This document shows, piece after piece, positions 45,997 through 55,404 of a DNA stretch of 64,000 bases. Position 1 is the first letter of the stretch. Each line of letters opens with the position of its first letter. The notes below the pieces were generated by a model. That model ran no database searches. It had not been told where the DNA came from and was given only the letters and a program-made list of their open reading frames with translations. Origin of the DNA: Photobacterium kishitanii (GTDB lineage: Bacteria > Pseudomonadota > Gammaproteobacteria > Enterobacterales > Vibrionaceae); contig NZ_PYON01000007.1 in the NCBI RefSeq assembly GCF_003026355.1, positions 162,405-226,404 of the forward strand. The letters run 5' to 3'. A program made the position numbers and the translations under genes.

Positions 45997-47397
45997 TTAG
46001 GCATATTTAAGTTGTTTATTTCGATAAATAATAGCGGCAATAGCGGGTAGGCTAAAAATAATAAACCCTGAAATTAATGCAATTGCGGCCGTACTTTTAT
46101 TAATGCTTGAAGGTACATCAAAAGAAACAAAAATAGTGACAAAACAGCTGATTAGTCCTAGTGTCGAGGCCACTAACATTCCGTATTTTCCACCTGGGAC
46201 ACGGAAAGGGCGATGTATATGCTTATGCTTACGACGTGATGCTAAGAAACTGATGAAAATACAAATGTACATAACCATGTAGAGTTGAGTCATCAGAATA
46301 TTTAGTAGCCACATACCTTGGTTGACGTTAGGTACTAATACAAAGACTAGTGATAGTAAACTAACGATAGCCCCTTGTAGTAACAATAGTGGTACTGGCG
46401 CTTTATTATGATTTTCTTTAGATAAGCGCATAGGCATAAACTTATCTTTAGCAGCGACGTGTAAACTTTTAGTTGGAGCAATAATCCAATTGTTCAAACT
46501 AGCAAGGCTACCAAACACAATCGCAAGTGCAATCACAGGGAGTAAGAATGGCAAATTCATATCTTCAAAGAAGGTCTTAAATGCCAGAATAATACCTTCA
46601 CTTAAACTTGAATTATTATGCGAAACGACAGCTGCGATAGATAATGAACAAGCCGTTAGCGACACTAAAATCATTATTGTAGAAACTAATAATGCCTTAG
46701 GGTAGGCTTTCTGCGGGTTCTTAACTTCATTGGCATAAGCTGTTGTGATTTCAATACCGGTTAACGATAAAACAACGGCGGTAAAACTAGCACCGATACC
46801 GCTTTGTGAAAAGTCAGGCAGCCAATCTGAAACATGACGTAATGAGATATGTGATGCTTCTGGGTTGGTATACGTCCAATAGCCGCCTAATGCAATGATT
46901 AGCAAAATAGGGAAAATAAGACCAATCATCCCAAAGACATTTGTGATCAGTGATGATAGGCGTAAACCAAAAATATTAACTAAGGTCAGTGCCCAAAAGA
47001 TGACATTAATCATCACTAACATGAAAATATTATTTTCTGCTAAATGGGGGAAAAATGGATAGGTACCAGTGGCAACAATAAATGATATTAATGGTGGATA
47101 ATAGACAATATTTTCAGCGTACTGATACCACACTGTCACAAAACCAAAGTTATGACCTAATGTTTCTTTACCCCAAAGGTAGACCCCGCCTTGTTTAGGA
47201 TAAGTAGTGCTCATTTCGGCACAAACTAATGCTGTTGGTACAAAAAAGCATAATCCCGCAAGCATAAAAAAAGAAATAGCATGGCTGCCAAAGAGTGCTG
47301 CTCCCGGTAAATTACGGATACTATCTACCGAGGTTATCGTGATCATAATTATCGAGAAAACGCTTAGCTTTGCAGCAGATTTTGCGATATCGCCCAT
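45997..47397 (-). CDS. APC-family amino-acid permease (glutamate/GABA antiporter-like)
   Basis: This is a 466-residue membrane protein with about twelve helices of the APC superfamily. SVDSIRNLPGAALFG in helix 1, YPKQGGVYLW after helix 2 and SLTGIEITTAYANEVKNP match the GadC/YjeM-like branch. The substrate cannot be read from sequence; the neighbouring cyuA operon makes cysteine or a related amino acid plausible (inference). It converges on the YheO-like regulator and shares its terminator. Confidence 0.8.
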   Translation of the reverse strand: MGDIAKSAAKLSVFSIIMITITSVDSIRNLPGAALFGSHAISFFMLAGLCFFVPTALVCAEMSTTYPKQGGVYLWGKETLGHNFGFVTVWYQYAENIVYYPPLISFIVATGTYPFFPHLAENNIFMLVMINVIFWALTLVNIFGLRLSSLITNVFGMIGLIFPILLIIALGGYWTYTNPEASHISLRHVSDWLPDFSQSGIGASFTAVVLSLTGIEITTAYANEVKNPQKAYPKALLVSTIMILVSLTACSLSIAAVVSHNNSSLSEGIILAFKTFFEDMNLPFLLPVIALAIVFGSLASLNNWIIAPTKSLHVAAKDKFMPMRLSKENHNKAPVPLLLLQGAIVSLLSLVFVLVPNVNQGMWLLNILMTQLYMVMYICIFISFLASRRKHKHIHRPFRVPGGKYGMLVASTLGLISCFVTIFVSFDVPSSINKSTAAIALISGFIIFSLPAIAAIIYRNKQLKYA

Positions 47398-47822
47398 TAA
47401 AGGCCCTCAGGTTAAGTCCGCAAAATGTGTTGTAAAACAGCAAGCAATGCGGTGTTTAAAAATAAAAAAGAGCAGCATTTTAGAGTTTGTAGCCTATATG
47501 GGTATATAGGCAAAAATGACATATTGATTATCAAAAATGGTAATAAGGATTCAGTATAGTAAATGATAAGTATATTTATTATACATTTTATCCAATATGG
47601 CTATGTTAGTGTTATAACTTAATGAATTATAGATATATTTAGTTGTGGGTTTTGTGGCTTTAAATAATATATAAATCACTGTGATTGATGATTCATATTG
47701 ATGGATAGCCACTTTTAAAATGATTAATTAATCATTTTAAGATTATTTGATTAATTATTTGTTTATAAAACAAACAACTTGGATTGTATAATTAAACAAA
47801 TGATTAATTATAGAGGTTATGG
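47398..47822. promoter_or_regulatory. Divergent region with palindromic operators for the TetR gene
   Basis: This 425-base, very AT-rich region separates the permease from the TetR gene. The key element is the 26-bp perfect palindrome at 47715-47740; a partial second copy (AAATGATTAATTA) lies at about 47799-47811, immediately before the TetR gene. GTTTATAAAAC at 47761 is a further small inverted repeat. No gene seen. Confidence 0.55.
47715..47740. promoter_or_regulatory. 26-bp perfect palindrome, probable TetR operator
   Basis: TTAAAATGATTAA is followed directly by its reverse complement. It lies 82 bases before the TetR start. TetR-family repressors commonly bind such sites beside their own gene, so autoregulation and control of the exporter operon are likely. 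Confidence 0.6.
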
Positions 47823-48473
47823 ATGAGCATAGCAGTAGATAAACGTAGTAGCGGACGCCCCAATATTGATATTAATGCTCGACAATTATTAATCTATCAT
47901 GCTCGAGAGTTATTTTTAGCGATGGCTTACGATAAAGTTTCAACGCGTATGATCGCTCAAAAATCAGGGATAAATGTGGCGATGATTCGTTATTACTTTA
48001 ACTCTAAAGATGGTTTATTTGAAACGATGGTTAGGGAAACATTGGCACCCATCCAAGATTTAATACAACAATCAATGGTAGACAAAAATTCCGATAGCTT
48101 ATTTGACTTAATGCGGATGTATTATCGTGTTATGACTGTAAATCCTGCCTTTCCACGACTTATTTTTCAATTAATGTATTTGCCTAGTACAAATAAGCAG
48201 CGTCAATTAATGGAAAAGATATTTACTGAAATAACTCAGCCTTTACAGCGCAGAATTTTTGAGCGACTCGCCTTGCAAGGGGTCATGCGTCCTGATTTAG
48301 ATCCTTGTTTATGTAAGGTTTCTTTTATTAGTTTAATGGTATTTCCTTTTATTGCACCACCAATCATGCTTAGTATTCAAGGTGTTGATGTAAATGAGGA
48401 TTTTTTTATACGCTTACTTGAACATAATCTTAAAGTTATTGCTGGTGGACTATTATTGCCAAGAGAAGAGTAA
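47823..48473 (+). CDS. TetR-family repressor of the exporter operon
   Basis: This is a 216-residue TetR-like regulator. The helix-turn-helix spans about 25-70 (FLAMAYDKVSTRMIAQKSGINVAMIRYYFNSK). The C-terminal ligand domain resembles CecR (YbiH), the regulator of the E. coli ybhGFSR drug exporter. It heads an apparent operon with the HlyD, ABC and permease genes, with a 46-base gap to the HlyD gene. Ligand unknown. Confidence 0.85.
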   Translation: MSIAVDKRSSGRPNIDINARQLLIYHARELFLAMAYDKVSTRMIAQKSGINVAMIRYYFNSKDGLFETMVRETLAPIQDLIQQSMVDKNSDSLFDLMRMYYRVMTVNPAFPRLIFQLMYLPSTNKQRQLMEKIFTEITQPLQRRIFERLALQGVMRPDLDPCLCKVSFISLMVFPFIAPPIMLSIQGVDVNEDFFIRLLEHNLKVIAGGLLLPREE

Positions 48474-48519
48474 TAATAGCGGTATTTAAACGAACATTAT
48501 TTGGTCAATGGAGTTGATT

Positions 48520-49485
48520 ATGAAATGCTTATTTTCCCATTATTATATTTATATTTCTTTATTACTCGTTTTGTCTGGCTGTAATGATCAACGTGGAACA
48601 TTAGCATTAGGAACGATTGAGCGTGATCAAATTGCACTCACTGCGACAGCGAATGAAATTATTACTAGCCAGCCGATGACTGAAGGTAGCACCATTAAAA
48701 AGGGCGAGGTAGTGGTAACGCTGCAATCACAACAGCAACAAACTCGAGTGGCTAAAGCTCAGGCTGTACAGCAACAAGCACAAGCTTATTTACTTCGTTT
48801 AACCAATGGTGCTCGCCCAGAAGATATTGCAGCCGCACAAGCGGAAGTTGAACAATATCAGGCTAATTTTACCGATAAAAATCTTGATAATCAGCGTATA
48901 AAGCAGCTGTTTGCGAAGAAAATGGTTTCAACTGCTGAGCGAGATAGAGCACAGACACAGCGAGATATTGCTCAATCTGAACTGCAAACCGCGATTAATG
49001 GGTTGAAAAAAATAGTCAGTGGTGAGCGTATTGAAGATATTAAACAAGCACAAGCAGTTTTAGTGGCTGCAATTACTGATGTAACCCTGCAAAAACAAAT
49101 TTTGCAAGATTACACAATAGTTGCAACTCGCAACGGTATTGTTGAAAGTCTGCCTTATCATGTTGGTGATCGCGTTATGACTAATACAACGGTTGCTGTT
49201 ATTACGACTAACACAACGCCTTATGCGCGTATTTATGTGCCTGAACCTTATCGTGTAAATATAAAAGCTGGCAGTATATTAACGATACATGTAGATGGAA
49301 TTCAAAAGCCTTATCAAGGCACTGTTCGTTGGATAGCAACAGTGCCTTCTTTCACGCCTTATTACACCCTCAATGGTAGTGATAAAGCACGTTTAGTGTA
49401 TTTAGCAAAAGTGGATTTCCCTGACAGTGGGCGTGAGTTGCCTGCTGGTGTTCCTGTACAAGTGGAGATGCCACATGAGCGATAA
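48520..49485 (+). CDS. HlyD-family membrane-fusion lipoprotein (YbhG-like)
   Basis: This protein has 321 residues from the ATG at 48520, chosen because a GGAG lies six bases upstream and the next residues form a signal peptide with lipobox LSGC. The frame opens four codons earlier. It has a biotinyl-lipoyl-like half-motif (TEGSTIKKGEVVVTLQS), a coiled-coil hairpin with NGARPEDIAAAQAEVEQYQ, and the returning beta-barrel. It links the ABC pump to an outer-membrane channel. It overlaps the ABC gene by 11 bases. Confidence 0.87.
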   Translation: MKCLFSHYYIYISLLLVLSGCNDQRGTLALGTIERDQIALTATANEIITSQPMTEGSTIKKGEVVVTLQSQQQQTRVAKAQAVQQQAQAYLLRLTNGARPEDIAAAQAEVEQYQANFTDKNLDNQRIKQLFAKKMVSTAERDRAQTQRDIAQSELQTAINGLKKIVSGERIEDIKQAQAVLVAAITDVTLQKQILQDYTIVATRNGIVESLPYHVGDRVMTNTTVAVITTNTTPYARIYVPEPYRVNIKAGSILTIHVDGIQKPYQGTVRWIATVPSFTPYYTLNGSDKARLVYLAKVDFPDSGRELPAGVPVQVEMPHER

Positions 49486-50401
49486 TGCGATTATTGCGAC
49501 TAATTTAACCCGTAAGTTTGGGGATTTTGTGGCGGTTGATAATCTTAATTTAGTCGTACCCAAAGGAACGATATATGGTTTCTTAGGGCCGAATGGCTGT
49601 GGCAAATCCACCACACTGAGAATGTTAACGGGATTATTAACTCCAACCTTTGGAACAGTGAATGTGCTTGGACTCGATATTCCTCGTCAGGCAGAGCAAT
49701 TACGGTTACGTATTGGTTACATGACTCAAAAATTTTCGTTATATCAAGATCTAACCATTCAAGAAAACCTTGAATTTATGGGGCAGATCTTTGGTATGAC
49801 AAAAGTACAACGTCAACAACGGGTTCAGCAGCAATTAATTACTTATGGACTCGATCAGCGAGCTAACCGACGCGCTTCTGAATTAAGTGGTGGTCAACGA
49901 CAGCGGCTGGCTTTAGCTGCAGCAACGATACATCGCCCTGATTTATTGTTACTTGATGAACCAACATCTGCTGTTGATCCTGAAAATAGACGGGATTTTT
50001 GGGAGCAACTATTTGATCTTTCCGATCAAGGTACCACTATTTTAGTAACAACCCATTATATGGATGAAGCGGAACGTTGCCATGGGTTAGCCATTATGGA
50101 AGCGGGTGTCGTACGTGCTAACGGTACTCCAAACGACCTTATGGCTGCAATGGCTGTCACGGTTGTTGAAATAGAAGCTGAGCAATTACGCCAACTTAAA
50201 GCTAAAATTATACAGCTTTCTCCAGTACGATCTGCTGCTCAACTTGGAGTGAGGTTACGGGTATTAGTGTCAAAAGAAATTGATGATCCTATTGGTTGGC
50301 TACAAGTAAAAATACCGTCCTTAAGCCAATCAGTTATGAGCATAAGTCGTCCCAGCCTTGAGGATGTTTTTGTAACATGCACAGGAGAGAGGCGACAATG
50401 A
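49475..50401 (+). CDS. ABC exporter ATP-binding protein
   Basis: This ATPase has 308 residues from the ATG at 49475, which has GGAG six bases upstream inside the HlyD gene. Walker A is GPNGCGKST, the signature LSGGQRQRLAL, and Walker B LLLLDEPTS; the switch histidine follows in TTHYMDE. E. coli YbhF is a double-length fusion of two such units, while this one is single, so it must dimerise. It overlaps the permease gene by 4 bases (ATGA). Confidence 0.9.
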   Translation: MSDNAIIATNLTRKFGDFVAVDNLNLVVPKGTIYGFLGPNGCGKSTTLRMLTGLLTPTFGTVNVLGLDIPRQAEQLRLRIGYMTQKFSLYQDLTIQENLEFMGQIFGMTKVQRQQRVQQQLITYGLDQRANRRASELSGGQRQRLALAAATIHRPDLLLLDEPTSAVDPENRRDFWEQLFDLSDQGTTILVTTHYMDEAERCHGLAIMEAGVVRANGTPNDLMAAMAVTVVEIEAEQLRQLKAKIIQLSPVRSAAQLGVRLRVLVSKEIDDPIGWLQVKIPSLSQSVMSISRPSLEDVFVTCTGERRQ

Positions 50402-51507
50402 TCACTCGCTTATGGCTTAGCTTGTTGCGGATCAATGCAATTGTTATTAAAGAGTTACGTCAGCTCAGTCGGGATCGTATTACTTTCGGTATGATCGTAA
50501 TGATCCCATTGATTCAATTGTTATTATTTGGTTACGCTATCAATACTAATGTGCGAAATGTTCCTACTGCGATAGTTGATCAGAGTCATTCTGCGACTGG
50601 ACGTATGTTAGTGGAGTCCATTAAAGCGACTCAGGTAGTTGATGTTATCGCGAGTTATGCAACCCCTCAGCAAGGCCAACAAGCGATAATGGATGGTAAA
50701 GTGAAAGCGGTATTAGTGCTCCCGCCTGATTTTCAACGACGAATAGCAAAGCAACAGCCATTAGGACAATGGCTTGTTGATGGATCAGATGCACTGATCA
50801 GTTCTACTATCATGCAATTACAAAAAATGCCATTAACAGCGGTGCTCCCACAACGAAAAGTACAACCAGATAATTTTGAGGTAACGCTGTATTTTAACCC
50901 TGAACGACGTTCAGCAATCAATATTATTCCTGGGCTACTTGGGGTGATACTGACGATGACAATGATTTTATTTACCTCGGTTGCTATTGTACGTGAACGC
51001 GAGCAAGGAAATTTAGAACTACTGATCACGACGCCAATTCAGCCTTTAGAGTTAATGCTAGCTAAAATTACGCCGTATATTTTTATTGGCATTATTCAAT
51101 CAATCATTATTTTAGGATTGGGATACATTATTTTTGATGTGCCAATTAATGGCTCCTTAGGACAAATATTTCTTGGAACATTACTGTTTATTCTTGCTAG
51201 TTTAACGCTGGGTTTAGTTATTTCGACTAAAGCGACGACACAGTTACAAGCGATGCAGATGACTATTTTTATTTTATTACCGTCAATTTTACTGTCAGGG
51301 TTTATGTTCCCCTATGAAGGTATGCCTGTTATCGCACAATGGATTGCCGAAGTATTACCAACAACCCATTTTATACGTATTATTCGTGGCATAGTGCTGC
51401 GAGGTGCAGATTTAGTGGATTTGTGGCGTGATACATTATGGTTAATTATATTCACAATCGTAGGGCTAATTGTCGCCTCGATACGATTTAAGAAAACGTT
51501 GGATTAA
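50398..51507 (+). CDS. ABC-2 type exporter permease
   Basis: This is a 369-residue membrane protein of the YbhS/YbhR type from the ATG at 50398, preceded by GGAGAGAGG. A first helix (about 22-45) is followed by a large external domain and a C-terminal block of five helices (from about 175) with NIIPGLLGVILTMTM and LLPSILLSGFMFPYEGMP. Only one permease is present where E. coli has two (ybhS and ybhR), so it probably forms a homodimer. Confidence 0.88.
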   Translation: MITRLWLSLLRINAIVIKELRQLSRDRITFGMIVMIPLIQLLLFGYAINTNVRNVPTAIVDQSHSATGRMLVESIKATQVVDVIASYATPQQGQQAIMDGKVKAVLVLPPDFQRRIAKQQPLGQWLVDGSDALISSTIMQLQKMPLTAVLPQRKVQPDNFEVTLYFNPERRSAINIIPGLLGVILTMTMILFTSVAIVREREQGNLELLITTPIQPLELMLAKITPYIFIGIIQSIIILGLGYIIFDVPINGSLGQIFLGTLLFILASLTLGLVISTKATTQLQAMQMTIFILLPSILLSGFMFPYEGMPVIAQWIAEVLPTTHFIRIIRGIVLRGADLVDLWRDTLWLIIFTIVGLIVASIRFKKTLD

Positions 51508-51513
51508 TACTTA

Positions 51514-51555
51514 GTAAACCTACAGTAACTTTAATCAAGGTTAATATAGGTTTAC
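51514..51555. terminator. Inverted repeat between the exporter and the next gene
   Basis: GTAAACCTA and TAGGTTTAC pair across 24 bases. It lies between convergent genes and may act as a weak terminator; no T run follows. Confidence 0.4.
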
Positions 51556-51571
51556 GATGTCCAATATAAAA

Positions 51572-52156
51572 TTAATTATTGAATAACTGGTAACTCTTGG
51601 CCATTTCTTGCGGAGCAATACCATATTCATAATTAGCAAGGTAACCATCTTTGTAGACTTTCATACCGTTTGTATTCCAACTCACTTTAATCGTCGCAGA
51701 TTTACCATCCTTACTGCCGAGTAGTGTCAGCATTTCTTCGGTAATTTTAATGGCTTTGATGCTTTTAATTCGATTAAAGGGTTTGAATTCTGTTGATTGT
51801 GGCAATGCCCCATAGGTTTTTAGCCAGCTTTTTTTAGGTACTAGCCATTGATTATAAACGTTATCAATAATTGGTTTAGGCATACTCGCAATAACGATAT
51901 CATCAGTAATTATATTTTGTGTTTCTAAAATATAGCTTCCTTTGCCATCAGAGATATAGGTTGGAAAAGGTGTCTGTAGTTCTTTCTTGTGTGCTAATCG
52001 TCCAAAGGTAATACCTTTTTTAACAAATAATTGAGCGTGTTCGAATTGGCTCATAATCTCTGGTATTTTTTGAAATTCAACGGGTGTATTTGCAAATGAA
52101 AGAGAAGAAAAAGTAAGAGAGACAGCAACAGATGTTAAAGAAAGTATTGTTTTCAT
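51572..52156 (-). CDS. Exported protein of unknown function
   Basis: This 194-residue protein has a signal peptide (about 1-22, cut after SFA). The mature part has no cysteines and no recognised domain; segments are LAHKKELQTPFPTYISDGKG and a lysine-rich middle. The Shine-Dalgarno is weak. It lies 190 bases downstream of phoA on the same strand, so cotranscription with phosphatase is possible but not shown. No function assigned. Confidence 0.65.
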   Translation of the reverse strand: MKTILSLTSVAVSLTFSSLSFANTPVEFQKIPEIMSQFEHAQLFVKKGITFGRLAHKKELQTPFPTYISDGKGSYILETQNIITDDIVIASMPKPIIDNVYNQWLVPKKSWLKTYGALPQSTEFKPFNRIKSIKAIKITEEMLTLLGSKDGKSATIKVSWNTNGMKVYKDGYLANYEYGIAPQEMAKSYQLFNN

Positions 52157-52290
52157 TAATATAAAGACTAAAAGGAAAGTGCTGCAATCATAAGGAGTTG
52201 GAGATAATGCAGCAATGAAATTAGGTTTGAGTTAAATCATTAATGTGATATTGCGCATAGTGATAGTTTTTTGCAGTTTATGCGATTTAC

Positions 52291-52325
52291 CTCGGCGGTA
52301 GAAACATAGAGTTAATCCACCGAGG
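52291..52325 (-). terminator. Hairpin after phoA
   Basis: CCTCGGCGG and CCACCGAGG pair with one bulge around a 17-base loop. On the minus strand it follows the phoA stop by 21 bases. No clear T run. Confidence 0.45.
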
Positions 52326-52346
52326 CTGGTTAATATATCATCAAAA

Positions 52347-53924
52347 TCACTTTACTTGGTTTTTAATGAATTCACCAAGTTGTGAGTGATGCATAATTTT
52401 AGAAACCGGTAAAATAGTCGCAGCTGGCCCCCATGCAAATACATTGACCGGGGTATGAGTGTGAGTACCTGTTCCCCATACAATATTTTGTTGGGTTGCT
52501 TGTGCTCGTGCAATCAGGTTGGCGCGATCGTTATAAGGAAAAAAGGCATCAAAATCGTGAACAGCAGGAATATCAGTGGCAGATAGATAGCTGTGATCAT
52601 CTGTATGATAAGGATTCACTTTATCGGTTAATATTGCGCTAGCTTGTGCTTCTGTAATTGGAAATTCGCTATTATTATTAATGATATTTGCTAAATTTTG
52701 AGGTGTTTGCTGATCTTTATTTAGCTTATTTAATGCTGCTAGCATATTGGCATAACTCATTTTTTGCTTATAAAGGTCATCTAAAATAGTAAATGCTCCA
52801 AAATTAAAGTTAGGCGCATAATCTTGGTTTTTAAATGCTTCACCACTGCGTTTTTGCGGCTGTGGTAATTGATAGCCAGAATAACTGAAGCCGAATGAGC
52901 CTGTTTCATGGTCTGCTGTAACTATGATTAACGTATCATCACGGCCTTGTGCCCATTGATAGACAGATTCAACTGCCTGATCAAATTTAATCATTTCATG
53001 GAGCATAGTGCCAGCATCATTACTGTGCCCAGCCCAATCAATTTGTCCACCTTCAACCATTAAGAAAAAGCCATCTTTATCTTTTGATAGAATATTAAGA
53101 GCCTTGTCGGTCATTTCTTTCAATGTTGGCTGGGTGCGTTGAGGATCATTGAGGGTTGCACTGTTTTCAATGCCGTCATTCATACCTGAGTTTGCAAATA
53201 AACCTAATAACTTATTCGTTTGTGATTGTTGTAACATGTCTTTATTAAACGCTAATGTATAGCCTTGTTGTTGAGCTTCTAATAATAAATTACGTTCATC
53301 TTTTCGTTTCGATTTTAAAGAAATGTTTGTTGCTGATAATGAAGGAAGCTGTTTAGATATTTCAGTTGATGTATTTGCAGATTGTGGAATCCAATGTCGC
53401 AGACCACCAGATAACATTACATCAACGTTTGTGGCTAATAAATCTGAGGCAATTTCATTTTCTAGCGAACGATGAGGTTGATGAGATGCAAAAGCTGCGG
53501 GTGTTGCATGAGTCATACGGGTATCAGAAACGAGCCCTGTTGCTTTCCCCATTCGTTTGGCTTTTTCTAAAACAGTTTCCAGGCTATTACCATTTGCATC
53601 AATACCAATGACTTCAGATGCAGTAATTACTCCTGTCGCTAACATCGTTGCAGAACAAGCTGAGTCAACCACAATGGCATCACTTGGGTGGGTGAGTGAT
53701 GCACCGATGACACCTTGTTGTGCCAATTTGTATAATGCAGTTTTTTGACCATTATAAATTGAATGTGGAGCAAGATCGGCATAGTTTTCTAATAATCCAA
53801 CTTGCTGAGGCCCCATACCGTCACCAATCATTAAAATAATATTCTTAATTTCAGTCGAGTGCGCAGTTGATGAAATGGTTGCTGAAATAACGATTGCTGC
53901 TAGAGATTTAATTAATGTAGTCAC
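52347..53924 (-). CDS. phoA: Alkaline phosphatase PhoA
   Basis: This periplasmic or secreted metal-dependent phosphomonoesterase has 525 residues, longer than E. coli PhoA (471), as in marine Vibrio enzymes with surface loops. It has a signal peptide (about 1-23), D35 in IGDGMG, the nucleophile S88 in VVDSACSAT, TADHETGSFG and the C-terminal THTHTPV histidines. The start codon is GTG (53922-53924) with AAGGG upstream. The region to apbE contains only imperfect Pho-box-like repeats. Confidence 0.93.
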   Translation of the reverse strand: MTTLIKSLAAIVISATISSTAHSTEIKNIILMIGDGMGPQQVGLLENYADLAPHSIYNGQKTALYKLAQQGVIGASLTHPSDAIVVDSACSATMLATGVITASEVIGIDANGNSLETVLEKAKRMGKATGLVSDTRMTHATPAAFASHQPHRSLENEIASDLLATNVDVMLSGGLRHWIPQSANTSTEISKQLPSLSATNISLKSKRKDERNLLLEAQQQGYTLAFNKDMLQQSQTNKLLGLFANSGMNDGIENSATLNDPQRTQPTLKEMTDKALNILSKDKDGFFLMVEGGQIDWAGHSNDAGTMLHEMIKFDQAVESVYQWAQGRDDTLIIVTADHETGSFGFSYSGYQLPQPQKRSGEAFKNQDYAPNFNFGAFTILDDLYKQKMSYANMLAALNKLNKDQQTPQNLANIINNNSEFPITEAQASAILTDKVNPYHTDDHSYLSATDIPAVHDFDAFFPYNDRANLIARAQATQQNIVWGTGTHTHTPVNVFAWGPAATILPVSKIMHHSQLGEFIKNQVK

Positions 53925-54176
53925 ATTTAACCCTTGTTGTGCGAGTAATTTTTAGCAATTACAACAGTGGTTGATGACAAAAATATGGCATTTTTACTGC
54001 GAAAAAAAGATAGTTTGAAGAACTATTTAAGTTATCGATTATTGATGCGTTGGTATTGCAGATGAACTTCATTCTTAATTGGAATCTAATGGGGTGATGT
54101 TATTTGTTTATGGTCTAGCGATCTGTCAGCGCTATTGTTAGACTTCGGCCATTATTTAGATAGGTAAGGTCGTTTT

Positions 54177-55238
54177 ATGTTCACCCATTCGCCAAAGTTG
54201 TTGTCAAAGCGAAGCTATGTTGCCGCGTTGTCATTATCTGCCATTGTTATGTTGTCTGGTTGTAGTCAAGCGCCAAAACTACAAAAGATCACCGGTTTTG
54301 CTGAAGGCACTAGTTATCATGTGACATATTGGTCAAAACAGGATGTACCTGTTGCGAAGGTAACTGAACAATTTAACAAAAAGCTAGCAGCGATTGATAA
54401 AGAATATTCAACCTATCGTAATGATTCTTATATTTCTAAGTTTAATCACAGTACGTCGACGCAATGGCAACCAGCTTCTAAAGATTTTATTTATATGTTG
54501 TCGTTAGCGAAAAAGTTAAATAAAGATAGCCACGGTTGCTACGATCCAACGATTCAGCCATTGTATAAATTGTGGGGATTCCAAGGCGAGACCCTAAATG
54601 TACCGTCAGCAGAGCAAATTGCGGCGATTAAAAAAGATATTGGTATTGATAAGATTGAAATTGATCCAGTGAACTTACGAATTAGAAAAACCATTCCTCA
54701 GTTACAGATTGATTTATCATCAATGGGAGAAGGTTATGCGATCAGTCAGTTAAGTAAAATTTTAGAAGCTGATGGCGTTAATAATTATTTGGTTGAGTTT
54801 GGCGGTGATATGAAAATTAAAGGCCGCAAACTTGAAGGTCAAAAGTGGCGGGTAGCTATCGAACAACCGATAGCGTTAAAAGATGGGATTCGACCTTATA
54901 CTATCGTTAATATCAATGCAGAAGATGGTGTTTCATTAAATACATCGGGTACTTATCACCATAATTTTAAGGATGGTAAAAAAGACTATTCTCATATTTT
55001 AGATACTAGAACTGGTGCACCGGTAACCCATAATTTAGTTTCAGCCTCTGTCTTTGGTCATAACCCTATTGTTAGCGATGCTTGGGCAACCTCAATGTTA
55101 TGTTTAGGTCCAGTAGAAGGTAAAGTTGTTGCCAACGAGCAAGATTTGTCAGTTTATTTTATTCAAAGTGAAGGTAAGACATTTAAAAGTTCTGAAAGTA
55201 ATGCTCTCAAAAGTAATAAACGCGTCACTCTAAGCTAG
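54177..55238 (+). CDS. apbE: FAD:protein FMN transferase ApbE (lipoprotein)
   Basis: This 353-residue lipoprotein has lipobox MLSGC (C29). ApbE attaches FMN covalently to threonines in Nqr, Rnf and other flavoproteins, acting in the periplasm. Family segments FAEGTSYHVTYWSK, IDLSSMGEGYAIS, VEFGGDMKIKG and the metal-site SDAWATSML are present. In Vibrionaceae apbE usually follows the nqr operon; here it is alone between phoA and the M66 protease, so it may be a second copy with its own client. Confidence 0.9.
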   Translation: MFTHSPKLLSKRSYVAALSLSAIVMLSGCSQAPKLQKITGFAEGTSYHVTYWSKQDVPVAKVTEQFNKKLAAIDKEYSTYRNDSYISKFNHSTSTQWQPASKDFIYMLSLAKKLNKDSHGCYDPTIQPLYKLWGFQGETLNVPSAEQIAAIKKDIGIDKIEIDPVNLRIRKTIPQLQIDLSSMGEGYAISQLSKILEADGVNNYLVEFGGDMKIKGRKLEGQKWRVAIEQPIALKDGIRPYTIVNINAEDGVSLNTSGTYHHNFKDGKKDYSHILDTRTGAPVTHNLVSASVFGHNPIVSDAWATSMLCLGPVEGKVVANEQDLSVYFIQSEGKTFKSSESNALKSNKRVTLS

Positions 55239-55404
55239 TTAGGTAGTTATTAATACCTCGTTATAATTATGGCGAGGTATATTCTGCTTATAGCCACCTG
55301 CCCATAATTACATTTGGTTACAATGTAAGTTAATTAATGCTTTCATATGATTAATGCTTATAGATTATATTATTTTAAATTATATATAACTAAGTGTAGC
55401 AATA

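Noticed and set aside
53925..54176. Pho box controlling phoA
   Set aside because: TTGTCAT and TTGTAAT occur upstream of phoA, but their starts are 16 bases apart rather than 11, so the repeat does not fit the PhoB site well.
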